Assembly (NCBI RefSeq): GCF_003591005.1
Contig: NZ_QYYD01000013.1
Coordinates: 92,632 to 156,631, forward strand
Direction: 5' to 3'
Length of the DNA stretch: 64,000 nucleotides
Source: Rhodopseudomonas palustris
GTDB taxonomy: Bacteria; Pseudomonadota; Alphaproteobacteria; Rhizobiales; Xanthobacteraceae
Below the pieces are notes generated by a model. That model did no database searches, had not been told where the DNA came from, and saw only the letters and a program-made list of their open reading frames with translations. The position numbers and the translations under genes were made by a program. Every line of letters begins with the position of its first letter. The first letter of the stretch is position 1. Positions 53,464-64,000 of the stretch are shown piece after piece.

Positions 53464-54606
53464 ATGGATTTTGATTTGTCGGAAGAGCAGCGGCTCCTCA
53501 AGGACAGCGTCGAGGGCCTCTTGAAGTCCTCGTACGATTTCGACAGCCGCAAGAAATACGCCAAGGAAAAGGACGGCTGGAGCCGCGACGTCTGGAGCAA
53601 GTTCGCCGAGCAGGGCCTGCTCGGCCTGCCGTTCGCCGAAGAGGACGGCGGCTTCGGCGCCGGCGCGGTCGAGACCATGATCGTCATGGAGGCGCTCGGC
53701 CATTCGCTGGTGCTCGAGCCATATCTACCGACCGTGATCGTCGCCGGCGGCTTCCTGCGCCGCGCCGGTTCGCCTGAGCAGAAGGCCGCGCATCTGCCCG
53801 GCATCATCGACGGCAGCAAGACGTTTGCGTTCGCACAGCTCGAGAAGAACTCGCGCTGGGATCTCGGTGACGTCACCACCACCGCCAAGAAGAAGGGCGA
53901 CGGCTGGGTGATCGACGGCGAGAAGTTCGTGGTGCTGAACGGCGAGGCCGCCGACACGCTGGTGGTCACCGCGCGCACCGCGGGCGGCCAGCGCGACCGC
54001 AGCGGCGTCGGCGTGTTCCTGGTGCCGGCCGACGCCAAGGGCGTATCGCGCAAGGGCTACCCGACCCAGGACGGTTTTCGCGCCGCTGATATCACCTTCA
54101 CCGGCGTCGAGGTCGGCGCCGATGCGGCGATCGGCGACCCGGCGAACGGCCTGCCGCTGATCGAAGCGGTGGTCGACGACGCCCGCACCGCGCTGTGCGC
54201 CGAGGCGGTCGGCGCGATGGACGAGTCGCTGACCACCACGGTCGAGTACATCAAGACCCGCAAGCAGTTCGGCGTGCCGATCGGCAGCTTCCAGGTGCTG
54301 CAGCATCGCGCCGCCGACATGTTCGTCGCTACCGAACAGGCCCGCTCGATGGCCATGCTCGCCACCATGGCGGCCGAATTCGACGACGCCAAGGACCGCG
54401 CCAACTCGATCTCGGCCGCCAAGGTGCAGATCGGCAAGTCCGCCAAGTTCGTCGGCCAGCAGTCCATCCAGCTGCACGGCGGCATCGGCATGACCATGGA
54501 AGCCAAGATCGGCCACTACTTCAAGCGGCTGACCATGATCGAGCAGACCTTCGGCGACACCGAGTATCACCTGACGCAGGTCAGCAACGGCGGCGGGCTG
54601 ATCTGA
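53464..54606 (+). CDS. pimD: Acyl-CoA dehydrogenase, small-type subunit
   Basis: A 380-residue acyl-CoA dehydrogenase-like protein. The N-terminal domain is followed by the beta-domain (FAFAQLEKNSRWDLGDVTTT), where the Glu/Gly-Ser-Asp FAD-binding pattern is weak. The C-terminal helical domain has TRKQFGVPIGSFQVLQHRAA and LHGGIGMTMEAKIGHYFKR. It pairs with the upstream acyl-CoA dehydrogenase as large/small (PimC/PimD-like) partners, which fits the weaker FAD motif. SD AAGGATG-like before the ATG. Confidence 0.87.
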   Translation: MDFDLSEEQRLLKDSVEGLLKSSYDFDSRKKYAKEKDGWSRDVWSKFAEQGLLGLPFAEEDGGFGAGAVETMIVMEALGHSLVLEPYLPTVIVAGGFLRRAGSPEQKAAHLPGIIDGSKTFAFAQLEKNSRWDLGDVTTTAKKKGDGWVIDGEKFVVLNGEAADTLVVTARTAGGQRDRSGVGVFLVPADAKGVSRKGYPTQDGFRAADITFTGVEVGADAAIGDPANGLPLIEAVVDDARTALCAEAVGAMDESLTTTVEYIKTRKQFGVPIGSFQVLQHRAADMFVATEQARSMAMLATMAAEFDDAKDRANSISAAKVQIGKSAKFVGQQSIQLHGGIGMTMEAKIGHYFKRLTMIEQTFGDTEYHLTQVSNGGGLI

Positions 54607-54618
54607 GCCCATCCACGA

Positions 54619-54655
54619 GTCATTCCGGGCGCGCGCAGCGCGAGCCCGGAATGAC
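54619..54655. repeat. Palindromic repeat (GTCATTCCGGG family)
   Basis: GTCATTCCGGGCGCGCG and CGAGCCCGGAATGAC form a hairpin 13 nt after the second dehydrogenase gene. The same family occurs at 55.6 and 63.9 kb. Confidence 0.8.
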
Positions 54656-54668
54656 GACAATACTCTCC

Positions 54669-54748
54669 GTCATTGCGAGCGAAGCGAAGCAATCCAGCGC
54701 AGTGCACGGAACTGGATTGCTCGTCGGCTGCGCCTCCTCGCAATGACG
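54669..54748. repeat. Palindromic repeat (GTCATTGCGAG family)
   Basis: GTCATTGCGAGCGAAGC ... CTCGCAATGACGG with AGCAATCCA/TGGATTGCT inside. Fills the rest of the 198-nt gap before the SDR gene. Confidence 0.82.
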
Positions 54749-54804
54749 GGGAGAGCTAACGGCCAACACTGACAAATAACAAACAACAACCAGGGAGCGC
54801 CGCC

Positions 54805-55578
54805 ATGACCAGCAATCCGTTCGATCTCACCGGCAAGGTCGCCGTCATCACCGGCTCGTCGCGCGGCATCGGGCGGGCGTCGGCGGAGTTGCTGGCGAAG
54901 CTCGGCGCCAAGGTGGTGGTGTCGAGCCGCAAGGCCGATGCGTGTGAAGAGGTCGCCGAGGGCATCCGCAAGGACGGCGGCGACGCCCACGTCATCGCCT
55001 GCAACATTTCGCGCAAGGCCGAGGTCGATGGGCTGATCGACGGCGCCACCGCGAAATACGGCAAGGTCGACATCCTGGTCTGCAACGCCGCGGTGAACCC
55101 GTATTACGGCCCGCTGCTCGACATCCCCGACGAAGCCTTCGACAAGATCATGAGCTCGAACGTCAAGAGCAACATCTGGCTGTGCGCCCGCGCGATGCCG
55201 CAGATGGCCGAGCGCGGCTCGGGCTCGGTCGTGATCATCTCGTCGATCGGCGGCCTGCGCGGCTCGACCGTGATCGGCGCCTACGGCATCTCCAAGGCCG
55301 CCGACTTCGCGCTGTGCCGCAGCCTCGCCGGCGAATACGGCCCGAAGGGCGTGCGCGTCAATGCCATCGCGCCCGGCCTGGTGAAGACCGACTTCGCCCG
55401 CGCGCTGTGGGAAGACGAAGCTAATCTGAAGCGCCGCACCGCGAGCACGCCGCTGCGCCGCATCGGCGAACCCCACGAAATCGCCGGCGCCGTGGCGTAT
55501 CTCGGCTCCGACGCCTCGACCTTCATGACCGGCCAGACCATCGTCATCGACGGCGGCGTGACGACAGCGTCGGTGTAG
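54805..55578 (+). CDS. Short-chain dehydrogenase/reductase of the pim operon
   Basis: A 257-residue SDR. Cofactor motif TGSSRGIGRASAELL, NAAVNPYYG, and catalytic residues SSIGG (Ser) and YGISKAA (YxxxK). The C-terminal DGGVTTASV is typical of the 3-oxoacyl-ACP/hydroxyacyl-CoA branch, so a 3-hydroxyacyl-CoA oxidation in the beta-oxidation pathway is plausible. It stands where the last gene of the R. palustris pim operon lies; equivalence is not certain. GGGAG precedes the ATG. Confidence 0.85.
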   Translation: MTSNPFDLTGKVAVITGSSRGIGRASAELLAKLGAKVVVSSRKADACEEVAEGIRKDGGDAHVIACNISRKAEVDGLIDGATAKYGKVDILVCNAAVNPYYGPLLDIPDEAFDKIMSSNVKSNIWLCARAMPQMAERGSGSVVIISSIGGLRGSTVIGAYGISKAADFALCRSLAGEYGPKGVRVNAIAPGLVKTDFARALWEDEANLKRRTASTPLRRIGEPHEIAGAVAYLGSDASTFMTGQTIVIDGGVTTASV

Positions 55579-55603
55579 TAGACCCGTCACCGCCCTCTCG
55601 GTT

Positions 55604-55738
55604 GTCATTCCGGGGCGCGCGTAGCGCGAGCCCGGAATCCATACGCCGCAGCCTCTGCTCTCAGGCGCGGTGTTCATCATCGAAAGCATAGGGGTTATGG
55701 ATTCCGGGCTCGCGCCAAGAGGCGCGCCCCGGAATGAC
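55604..55738. repeat. Palindromic repeat (GTCATTCCGGG family), double copy
   Basis: GTCATTCCGGGGCGCGCG at the left and CCCCGGAATGAC at the right enclose GAATCCATAC and ATGGATTCC. It lies between the convergent SDR and nitrate reductase genes and may act as a transcriptional barrier. Confidence 0.82.
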
Positions 55739-55800
55739 GAACGCTGAGTGTGTATTCGCAAGTGGCAAAGGCGAGGAGCGCCTGGCTGTGTGCGTAAGCC

Positions 55801-58494
55801 TCACGCCGTCTCCACCACCTTTGCCCCCGCCACGATCTTGCGCAGTTCCGGCAGGCACGAGCCGCAATTCGTGCCGGCGCGCAGGCTCTTCCCGATCGCC
55901 TCGACGCTGACCGCGGCGCCGCTTGTGATCGCGTCGCGGATGGTGTGGAGGCCGACGCCGAAGCAGGCGCAGACGGTCGGGCCGGGGTCGGCAAGGCCGT
56001 CTGTGGAGCGGCCGGACAGGACGGCGCGGCGCTGCGGGGCGGGCAGCGCTTCGGCTTCGAACAGCGCCTTCACCGCGTCCCATTGCGGCGCCGCTTCGGC
56101 CGGCCCGACGAACAGGCAGCCGACCAACTTGCCGTCCTCGAACGCGGCGGCACGATAGCTTTGCCGCGGTTCGTCGAGATATTCGGCGAGCTCGACGCCA
56201 CTGCCGAACAGTGCCGCGGCCTGCGCGCGCCATTCGGCCACCGGCGCATTGCTGGCAAACAGAGCCGCCGCGCCGCCGCGCACTGCCATCCTGGCCCACC
56301 AACTCTCGGCCGGCAGCGCCAACGCGCCGCGCGCCAGCGCAAAGCCACGCAGCGCGTGACTCACCGGCGCGATCGCTGCCGGCGTCGCCTTGGCTTCCGG
56401 CTGACCGGAGAACGGATCGGTGATCGGCGCCACCAGCGCGCCGACCCGCGCGGCCGCCGCGGTCTCGCCGCTCCAATGGATCGGCGCGAACAGCGTGCCA
56501 CGCTGCTGGCCGGCGCTGATCATCACCCTCAGCACGCAGGCGCCGTAGCGTGTCGAGATCCGCGCGAAGCCGCCGTCGCTGAGCCCATGCTGCGCGGCGT
56601 CGTCCGGATGCACCTCGACGAACGGCTCCGGCAAATGCGCGCCGAGTCGCGGACTGAGGCCGGTGCGCGTCATGGTGTGCCACTGGTCGCGGATACGGCC
56701 GGTGTTGAGCAGCAGCGGGAAGGCGGGCGAGGGCGCTTCGTGCAGCGCAGGGAGCGCCGGCGCGATCAGCCGCGCCTTGCGGTCCGGCGTGTAGTAAGCG
56801 CCATTCGCGAAGAATCGCGAGTCCGCCAGCGGCGCGCCGGCGCGGGCCGGCCATTGCACGGGATCGAGCGCGTTGAACGCATCGTCAGACAGCGCGGCGA
56901 GCGCGCCGATGTCGAAATCGCGCGTGCCGTCGTTCTCGAACGCCGACAGCGCCGCGTGCTCGCGAAAGATCGCGGCGGCTGACGCGTAGTTGAAGGCCTC
57001 CGCGAACCCCATCCGCTGCGCCACCTGCGTGACGATCCACCAGTCCGGCCTGGCTTCGCCCGGCAGCGGCAGGAACGCGCGCTGCCGCGAGATCCGCCGT
57101 TCCGAATTGGTGACGGTGCCGTCCTTCTCGCCCCACGCCGCCGCCGGCAGCAGCATATGCGCGCCGGCCGCGACGGTGTCGTTGCTGAGGACGTTCTCGG
57201 AGATCACCAGCAGGTCGAGCTGCTTCAGCGCCTGCTGCACGAAGTCAGCGCGCGGCAACGACACCGCGGGGTTGGTCGCCATGATCCACAGCGCCTTGAT
57301 CTCGCCGCGGCCGATCGCGTCGAACAGTTGCACCGCCTTCAGCCCCTCGCGCTGCGCCATGGCGGGCGCGCGCCAGAACCGGCCGACGCGGTCGATTGCG
57401 TCGGCATCGAACCCCATATGGGCGGCGAGCTGATTGGCGAGGCCGCCGACCTCGCGGCCGCCCATCGCGTTGGGCTGGCCGGTGAGCGAGAACGGCCCCA
57501 TGCCCGGCTTGCCGATCCGCCCGGTGGCGAGATGGCAGTTGATGATCGCGTTCACCTTGTCGGTGCCCTGCGCCGACTGGTTGACGCCCTGCGAATAGCA
57601 GGTGACGACCTTTTCGGTGCCGCGGAACAGGTCGAAGAATCGTGCGATGTCGGCTTCCGCGACGCCGGTCGCCGCCGCGATGGCGGTGAGATCCGGCGCG
57701 ATCTCGCGGGCGCGCACAAGCGCTTCAGTGAAGCCGGTGGTGTGCGCCGCGAGGTAAGCGTGGTCGAGCGCGCCCGTGTCGGCGAGATGCACCAGCAGGC
57801 CGCTGAACAGCGCCGTGTCCATGCCGGGCGCGACCGGCAGATGCAGGTCGTCGTCCTCCACCGTCGCGGTGCGGCGCGGGTCGATCACGACGATCCTGGC
57901 GCCGCGCGCGCGCTTGTTGGCGAGCATGCGCTGATACAGCACCGGATGGCACCATGCCGTGTTGGAGCCGACCAGCACGATCAGATCGGCCTCGTCGAGA
58001 TCGGCGTAGCTGCCCGGCACGGTGTCGCTGCCGAAGGCGCGGCGATGGCCGGCGACCGAGGACGCCATGCACAGCCGCGAATTGGTGTCGACATTGGCCG
58101 AGCCGACAAAACCTTTCATCAGCTTGTTGGCGACGTAGTAATCCTCGGTGAGCAATTGCCCGGAGAGATAGAACGCGACTGAGTCCGGTCCGTGCTTCGC
58201 GATGGTCTCGGCAAAGCCGCTCGCCACGCTCGCCAGCGCATCGTCCCACGACGTCCGCGCCATCGTGCCGTCAGCGCCGCGCCGCATCGGATGCAGCAGC
58301 CGCGTCTCCAGCGCCAGCGTCTCGCCGAGCGCGGAGCCCTTCGAGCACAGCCGGCCGAAATTCGCCGGATGCTCCGGATCGCCGCTGATCGCCGCGCCGC
58401 CGCGTCCGTCCGGCTTGGCGAGGATGCCGCAGCCGACGCCGCAATAGGCGCAGGTGGTGCGCACCGCGAGGGGATGCTGCGCGGAAGCGTTCAT
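55801..58494 (-). CDS. nasA: Assimilatory nitrate reductase, catalytic subunit
   Basis: An 897-residue molybdenum bis-MGD enzyme that reduces nitrate to nitrite in the cytoplasm. The N-terminal 4Fe-4S motif CAYCGVGCGI (C-x2-C-x3-C, with the fourth Cys in GRLCSKGSALGE) is followed by the molybdopterin domains, for example SRLCMASSVAGHRRAFG and VGSNTAWCHPVL. The C-terminal [2Fe-2S] BFD-type domain (CACFGVGLHTIRDAITSG ... GTNCGSCLPEL) marks the assimilatory NasA/NasC family. ATG 58494 overlaps the upstream stop (TGATG). It is the last gene of the operon. Equivalent to nasC in Bradyrhizobium. Confidence 0.95.
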   Translation of the reverse strand: MNASAQHPLAVRTTCAYCGVGCGILAKPDGRGGAAISGDPEHPANFGRLCSKGSALGETLALETRLLHPMRRGADGTMARTSWDDALASVASGFAETIAKHGPDSVAFYLSGQLLTEDYYVANKLMKGFVGSANVDTNSRLCMASSVAGHRRAFGSDTVPGSYADLDEADLIVLVGSNTAWCHPVLYQRMLANKRARGARIVVIDPRRTATVEDDDLHLPVAPGMDTALFSGLLVHLADTGALDHAYLAAHTTGFTEALVRAREIAPDLTAIAAATGVAEADIARFFDLFRGTEKVVTCYSQGVNQSAQGTDKVNAIINCHLATGRIGKPGMGPFSLTGQPNAMGGREVGGLANQLAAHMGFDADAIDRVGRFWRAPAMAQREGLKAVQLFDAIGRGEIKALWIMATNPAVSLPRADFVQQALKQLDLLVISENVLSNDTVAAGAHMLLPAAAWGEKDGTVTNSERRISRQRAFLPLPGEARPDWWIVTQVAQRMGFAEAFNYASAAAIFREHAALSAFENDGTRDFDIGALAALSDDAFNALDPVQWPARAGAPLADSRFFANGAYYTPDRKARLIAPALPALHEAPSPAFPLLLNTGRIRDQWHTMTRTGLSPRLGAHLPEPFVEVHPDDAAQHGLSDGGFARISTRYGACVLRVMISAGQQRGTLFAPIHWSGETAAAARVGALVAPITDPFSGQPEAKATPAAIAPVSHALRGFALARGALALPAESWWARMAVRGGAAALFASNAPVAEWRAQAAALFGSGVELAEYLDEPRQSYRAAAFEDGKLVGCLFVGPAEAAPQWDAVKALFEAEALPAPQRRAVLSGRSTDGLADPGPTVCACFGVGLHTIRDAITSGAAVSVEAIGKSLRAGTNCGSCLPELRKIVAGAKVVETA

Positions 58495-60109
58495 CAGTAA
58501 ACGTCCTGCTGATAGCGGCCGTGTTTCTTCAGGTCGGAGACGAAGGCGGTCGCTTCCGCCGGCGTGCGCGCGCCGTGCTGCGCGACGATGTCGACCAGCG
58601 CCAGCTCGACATCCTTGGCCATCCGCTTGGCGTCGCCGCACACATAGATGGTAGCGCCTTCGGTGAGCCAGCTCCACAGATCGCGGCCGACCTCGCGCAT
58701 GCGGTCCTGCACGTAGATCTTCTCGGTGCCGTCGCGCGACCACGCCAGCGACAGTCGCGTCAGGACGCCGCTGCGCTTCATCGCGTTCAGTTCGTCGTCG
58801 TAGAAGAAATCGCAAGCCGAGCGCTGATGGCCGAAGAACAGCCAGTTCTTGCCGGGCGCCTGCACGGCCTGGCGCTCATGCAGGAAGGCGCGGAACGGCG
58901 CCACGCCGGTGCCGGGGCCGATCATGATGATCGGCTGGTTGGGATCGGCCGGCAGCGCGAAATTGTGCGCCTTCTGCACATAGACGCGCACCGTCTCGCC
59001 CGGCGCGACGCGCTCGGCGAGGCCGGTCGAGCAGACGCCGAGCCGCTGCCGCTGGCCGACCGTATAGCGCACGCAATCGACCGTCAGCGACAGCCGGCCG
59101 GGGATCGGTTTCGGCGACGACGAGATCGAATACAGCCGCGGCTGCAGTGGATCGAGGGCCTCGACGAAGGCTTCCGGATCGGGGCGGATGCCGGGAAACT
59201 TCTCCAGCGCCGCGAGCACGTCGAGCGTCGCTGCGTCGCCGTCCGGGTCCTCGCCATTCGCCAGCGCGCGGGCTTTCTTCCGCTTGTCGCCGCCGGTGAT
59301 GTAGCTGATCAGCTGAAACAGCATGTCCGGCGCCGGCGCCAGCGACACGGCGTCGGTCAGCACGGCGCGTAGCGTCCGGTCCGCAATCGGGAAGTCACCG
59401 GGCGCGCCGAGCGCCTGCAGCACCAGCTCGACCAGCTTGGGATCGTTGCTCGGAAACAGCCCGAAGGAATCGCCGACCTCGTAGGCGAGGCCGTCCTCCA
59501 GTTCGAACTCGATGTGCCAGGTCTCCTTCTCGGAGGCGCCCTTGTTGAGCCGCCGGCGCGACAGCACCTTTGCGGTCGCCGGATTGTCGCGCGAGGTGCC
59601 GCGCGGCGGCAGCGCCGCTGCGGGCGCAGCCTCGCTAGCAGCCGCCGGCGCGGCAGCTGCCGCCGGTGCGCTGCCGACCTGTTCGGCCAGCGCCTTGACC
59701 ATGCGGGCGGTGTCCTTGCCGCCGGGGGCGCACAGGTTCAGCCGCGTCTCCTTGCCTTCGAAGATCGCGGCCGAGTAGTTGCGGCAGTCGTAGCCGCATT
59801 GGCCGCAATCCTGCTGCGCCATCGCGGCCATCAGCTTCCAGCGCAGCGGCTTGCTCTCGGCGAGTTGCATCCGCTCGCTGATTGGTAGCGTCTGATCGTG
59901 CCACGGCGCGCCGCCGTCGTCGTCATCGGCAGCGGGCGCGGGGCCGCCGGCGAGCAGCGCTGCGGCTTGGTCGGGCGACAGCGCGGTGACGGCGGCGCCG
60001 TCGAGCGAGACGAGGCCGGCGAAGAAGCCGTTGAGCCAGGCGCGCTGCTCGTCGGAGAACGGCGCGTTGTCCGGGATCAGCATCGGCAGCGGCGGCGGCA
60101 TATTCTGGC

Positions 60110-60113
<4 letters not shown>
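58494..60113 (-). CDS. NADPH-dependent diaphorase with Fe-S domain (Flp/CysJ-like), electron donor to nitrate reductase
   Basis: A 539-residue electron-transfer flavoprotein. The CysJ-type FAD- and NADPH-binding domains cover about 165-539: FAD motif RLYSISSSP, and ICCGPGTGVAPFRAF-like region read as MIGPGTGVAPFRAFLHERQ. In place of the flavodoxin domain is an N-terminal region with a 4Fe-4S RnfB-like motif (CGQCGYDCRNYSAAIFEG from Cys103, last Cys in LNLCAPGG). An Ala-rich linker joins the parts. It would accept electrons from NADPH and pass them through Fe-S to nitrate reductase or NirA. A similar gene (flp) accompanies nasC in Bradyrhizobium. ATGA overlap with nirA. Confidence 0.86.
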
Positions 60114-61876
<1,763 letters not shown>

Positions 61877-61883
61877 CAGTCCC

Positions 61884-63116
61884 TCATGCCACGACCGCCG
61901 TCTCGGCGCGTTCGGCGAGCACGCGGCCGAACATCATGTCGTTTCGGATCGCTTCGATTGAACGGCCGGAGCGGATCAGTTCGAGATACCAAAGCCCGTC
62001 GCTGGTATCGCCAAACAGCACGCAGCCGGTCAGTCTGCCGTCCTTGATCACCAGCTTGCGATAGGCGCCGAGTCCGGGGTCGGTCATGGTGATCGCTTCG
62101 GAGCCGGCGCCGCCGAGGAAGTCGCCGGCGGAGAACAGATCGACGCCGGATACTTTGAGATTGGTCGCCAGCACGCTGCCGCGATAGGCGCCGTCGCCGC
62201 CGGACAGATGCGACGCCAGCGCGCGCGCCTGCTCATACGCCGGCTCGACCAGGCCGTAGCAGGCGCCGCGATGCTCGGCGCATTCGCCGACCGCGTAGAT
62301 GCCGGGCAGGCTGGTCTGCAGATGATCATCGACCAGAATGCCGCGGCCGATCTCGATCCCGGCGCCGCGCGCCAGCTCGACATTGGGCCGGATGCCGGCG
62401 GCGACCACGACGAGGTCGGCGGGCAGGCTGCGGCCATCGGCGAGCTGCACCGCCTCGACGCGGCGCTCGCCGCTGATCGCCGCGGTGTCGGCCGAGAGTT
62501 CGACGGCGATGCCTTTGCTCTCCACCGCGCGCTTCAGCATCGTCGCGGCGACCTGATCGAGCTGGCGCTCCATCAGCCGGTCCATCAGATGCACGACGGT
62601 GACCTGCGCACCGGCCTTGGCGAGGCCGTAGGCGGCCTCGAGGCCCAAGAGGCCGCCGCCGATCACCACGGCGCGGCGGCCGCCGGAGGCGGCGGCTTCG
62701 ATCGCGGCGACGTCGCTGAGATCGCGAAAGGTCAGCACGCCGGGCAGCTCCATGCCCTTGACGGCGAGCCGGATCGGCCTCGAGCCGGTGGCAATTACCA
62801 GTTTGGAAAACGGCAGCGTCGCGCCGGTGGCGAGCCGGACGCGGCGAATGCCGGCGTCGATCGCGGTCGCGGCGGCGCTCTCGCCGTACAGCAGCGTCAC
62901 GCCGCGATCGCGCCACCATTGCGGCGGTCGCAGCTCGATCTCGGCCTTGGCGATCTCGCGCGCCAGCACCGATGACAGCAGCACGCGGTTATACGCCAGC
63001 CGCGGCTCGTCGCCGATCACCGCGATCGCGTAGCGGCCGAGCGCGCGCTTGGCCAGCTCCTCCACCAGCCGCACCGCCGCCATGCCGTTGCCGATGATGA
63101 CGAGAGGCTCGCTCAT
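61884..63116 (-). CDS. FAD-dependent pyridine nucleotide oxidoreductase (NirB N-terminal-like)
   Basis: A 410-residue protein corresponding to the flavoprotein half of NADH nitrite reductases (NasB/NirB N-terminus). Its FAD motif is VIIGNGMAAVRLVEELAK. The NAD(P) motif is VVIGGGLLGLEAAYGLAKAG near residue 145, and the second FAD motif is GIYAVGECAEHRG near residue 270. No iron-sulfur or sirohaem domain follows: those functions lie in separate genes here. It may deliver electrons to NirA or the nitrate reductase. GGAG-like sequence precedes the ATG. It follows the haemoglobin gene after a 253-nt gap with a palindromic repeat. Confidence 0.87.
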   Translation of the reverse strand: MSEPLVIIGNGMAAVRLVEELAKRALGRYAIAVIGDEPRLAYNRVLLSSVLAREIAKAEIELRPPQWWRDRGVTLLYGESAAATAIDAGIRRVRLATGATLPFSKLVIATGSRPIRLAVKGMELPGVLTFRDLSDVAAIEAAASGGRRAVVIGGGLLGLEAAYGLAKAGAQVTVVHLMDRLMERQLDQVAATMLKRAVESKGIAVELSADTAAISGERRVEAVQLADGRSLPADLVVVAAGIRPNVELARGAGIEIGRGILVDDHLQTSLPGIYAVGECAEHRGACYGLVEPAYEQARALASHLSGGDGAYRGSVLATNLKVSGVDLFSAGDFLGGAGSEAITMTDPGLGAYRKLVIKDGRLTGCVLFGDTSDGLWYLELIRSGRSIEAIRNDMMFGRVLAERAETAVVA

Positions 63117-63162
63117 GGATGCGCTTGGCCTTGCAGGAAAGCGAAGGCGCCGCAGCGATCTT

Positions 63163-63311
63163 CACCCTCCCCTGGAGGGAGAGGGTCGGCATGCAGCCCG
63201 CAAAGCGGGGTGCGTGCCCGGGTGGGGTGAGCCGCGGGCACTGCGGATGAACTCTTCGCCACCCCACCCCGCTCGCTGCGCGAGCGACCCTCCCCCTCCA
63301 GGGGAGGGTGG
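63163..63311. repeat. Palindromic repeat (CCTCCCC family)
   Basis: CACCCTCCCCTGGAGGGAGA ... CCTCCCCCTCCAGGGGAGGGTG, with GCGGGG/CCCCGC in the middle. It fills most of the gap between the haemoglobin gene and the FAD oxidoreductase gene. It is the intact version of the element broken at 48.6 kb. Confidence 0.82.
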
Positions 63312-63369
63312 GGGCGCCGTGCGTCGCGGCTAGAGTTCGAGCGCACGCGCGATGTCGCAAGCGTCATCA

Positions 63370-63789
63370 TCACGCCGCCACACCATAAGCTTCGGCGATC
63401 ATGTAGGTCGACAGCGTGGTGTAGGCGCCGGTCCAGGCCTCTTTCAGCTCCGGCGTCCAGGCGTCGCCGAGGCCTTGTTCGAGCGTCCACAGCAGCGCGG
63501 CGCCGACCGGCGCGTAGTACGCGGCGGTGACACCGTAGCCGACATGCGCCTTGGCGAGGCGGCTGGCGGCTGGCAGGATCGACGGCAGGTCGGTCAGGCC
63601 GCCGACCACGACGGCCAGCGTGCCCATCAGCTTCTTGCCCTGTTCGCGAATGTCGGCTTTCGCAAACAGCGGCTTCACCTCGGGCGCGATCTCGAACAGC
63701 CGGCCGTAGAACAGGCTCGCCGCCTGGTCGGAGATCGGCGCGACCTTGGCAAAACTCTGCTGCACGAGGGCGATCTGGTCGGGAGTCAT
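63370..63789 (-). CDS. Single-domain haemoglobin (Bjgb-like)
   Basis: A 139-residue globin without flavin reductase domain. The E helix region and proximal His are recognisable in SRLAKAHVGYGVT (His near residue 83), and the CD corner LFYGRLFEIAPEVKPLF is typical of bacterial single-domain or flavohaem globins. It corresponds to Bradyrhizobium Bjgb, which protects against NO made by nitrate assimilation. ATG 63789 with GGAGGACC is used; an extension upstream is not supported. It is the first gene of this operon in the window; a nitrate transporter may lie beyond the end. Confidence 0.87.
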   Translation of the reverse strand: MTPDQIALVQQSFAKVAPISDQAASLFYGRLFEIAPEVKPLFAKADIREQGKKLMGTLAVVVGGLTDLPSILPAASRLAKAHVGYGVTAAYYAPVGAALLWTLEQGLGDAWTPELKEAWTGAYTTLSTYMIAEAYGVAA

Positions 63790-63810
63790 CGTTGGTCCTC
63801 CGGTTCGGTC

Positions 63811-63888
63811 GTCATTGCGAGGAGCGAAGCGACGAAGCAATCCAGTCTGTGCTCGCGGTATGGATTGCTTCGCTGCGCTCGCAATGAC
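63811..63888. repeat. Palindromic repeat (GTCATTGCGAG family)
   Basis: GTCATTGCGAGGAGCGAAGC and CGCTCGCAATGAC at the ends, with GAAGCAATCCA/TGGATTGCTTC inside. It begins 21 nt upstream of the haemoglobin start, so the operon's promoter must lie within or beyond it. Confidence 0.82.
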
Positions 63889-63923
63889 GGGTGCCTCAGT
63901 CTCACGCTTGCCACTCATCACTC

Positions 63924-64000
63924 CGTCATTCCGGGATGCGCCCCTGTTGGGGCGCAGGCCCGGAATCCATACTCCCGGCGGTGGTTATGGATTCCGGGCT
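63924..64000. repeat. Palindromic repeat (GTCATTCCGGG family), cut by window end
   Basis: GTCATTCCGGGATGCGCCCC at the left, then GGGGCGCAGGCCCGGAATCC and ATGGATTCCGGGCT at the window edge. The right half lies outside. Confidence 0.8.

Overview
The window is about 64 kb of high-GC alphaproteobacterial chromosome. Gene content, codon use and the intergenic palindromic repeats all point to the Bradyrhizobium/Rhodopseudomonas group, most likely a Rhodopseudomonas palustris-like purple non-sulfur bacterium. Pointers are a complete nosRZDFYLX cluster, a set of genes matching the R. palustris pim (dicarboxylate) operon, a Bjgb-type haemoglobin beside an assimilatory nitrate reductase, a FixK-type binding box, and many promoters of the alphaproteobacterial general-stress sigma factor (EcfG) type. 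No phage, transposase, integrase, plasmid or CRISPR signature was seen.

Layout. 1-2.4 kb: end of a sensor kinase and two alpha/beta hydrolases. 2.5-8.2 kb (minus): a tight six-gene operon (isochorismatase-like hydrolase, XapX membrane protein, YtcJ-like amidohydrolase, DoxX protein, exported VOC protein, outer-membrane porin). 8.4-11.7 kb: MFS exporter, a His-rich membrane protein with a FixK box plus well-placed -10 element, and a possible ferritin-like protein divergent from nosR. 11.8-20.7 kb: nosRZDFYLX for nitrous oxide respiration. 20.9-37.9 kb: an accessory block of short operons (two Crp/Fnr regulators, SDRs, DUF72, zinc alcohol dehydrogenase, DUF4142, SPW and DUF378 membrane proteins, patatin, malQ, sensor kinases, a manganese-catalase relic). 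Eight intergenic EcfG-like promoters (GGAAC-N16-nGTT) lie in this block. 38.0-39.0 kb: tRNA-Lys(CTT) and an LTXXQ periplasmic protein. 39.1-42.1 kb (minus): a TRAP transporter. 42.5-44.4 kb (minus): leuA with a terminator and a leucine-rich leader peptide. 44.7-45.7 kb: bioB. 45.9-48.5 kb (minus): a NUDIX protein and two genes of a nitrate/sulfonate-type ABC importer. 48.9-55.6 kb: a beta-oxidation operon matching pimABCD plus an SDR. 55.8-63.8 kb (minus): an assimilatory nitrate-reduction operon (haemoglobin, NirB-like FAD oxidoreductase, NirA, Fe-S/FNR-type diaphorase, nitrate reductase).

How the genes work together. NosR supplies electrons and NosDFYL copper/sulfur for NosZ; NosX flavinylates NosR. 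In nitrate assimilation the diaphorase and the FAD oxidoreductase are the likely electron sources for nitrate reductase and NirA, and the haemoglobin probably scavenges NO by-product. The accessory block looks like a general-stress regulon laid out in one place.

Cautions. A G/C homopolymer tract at about 48.63-48.79 kb is almost certainly an assembly or sequencing artefact. It sits where the first genes of both flanking operons (ABC ATPase and pimF) would be expected. Start codons were chosen from Shine-Dalgarno sequences, overlaps and family lengths; ambiguous ones are flagged.
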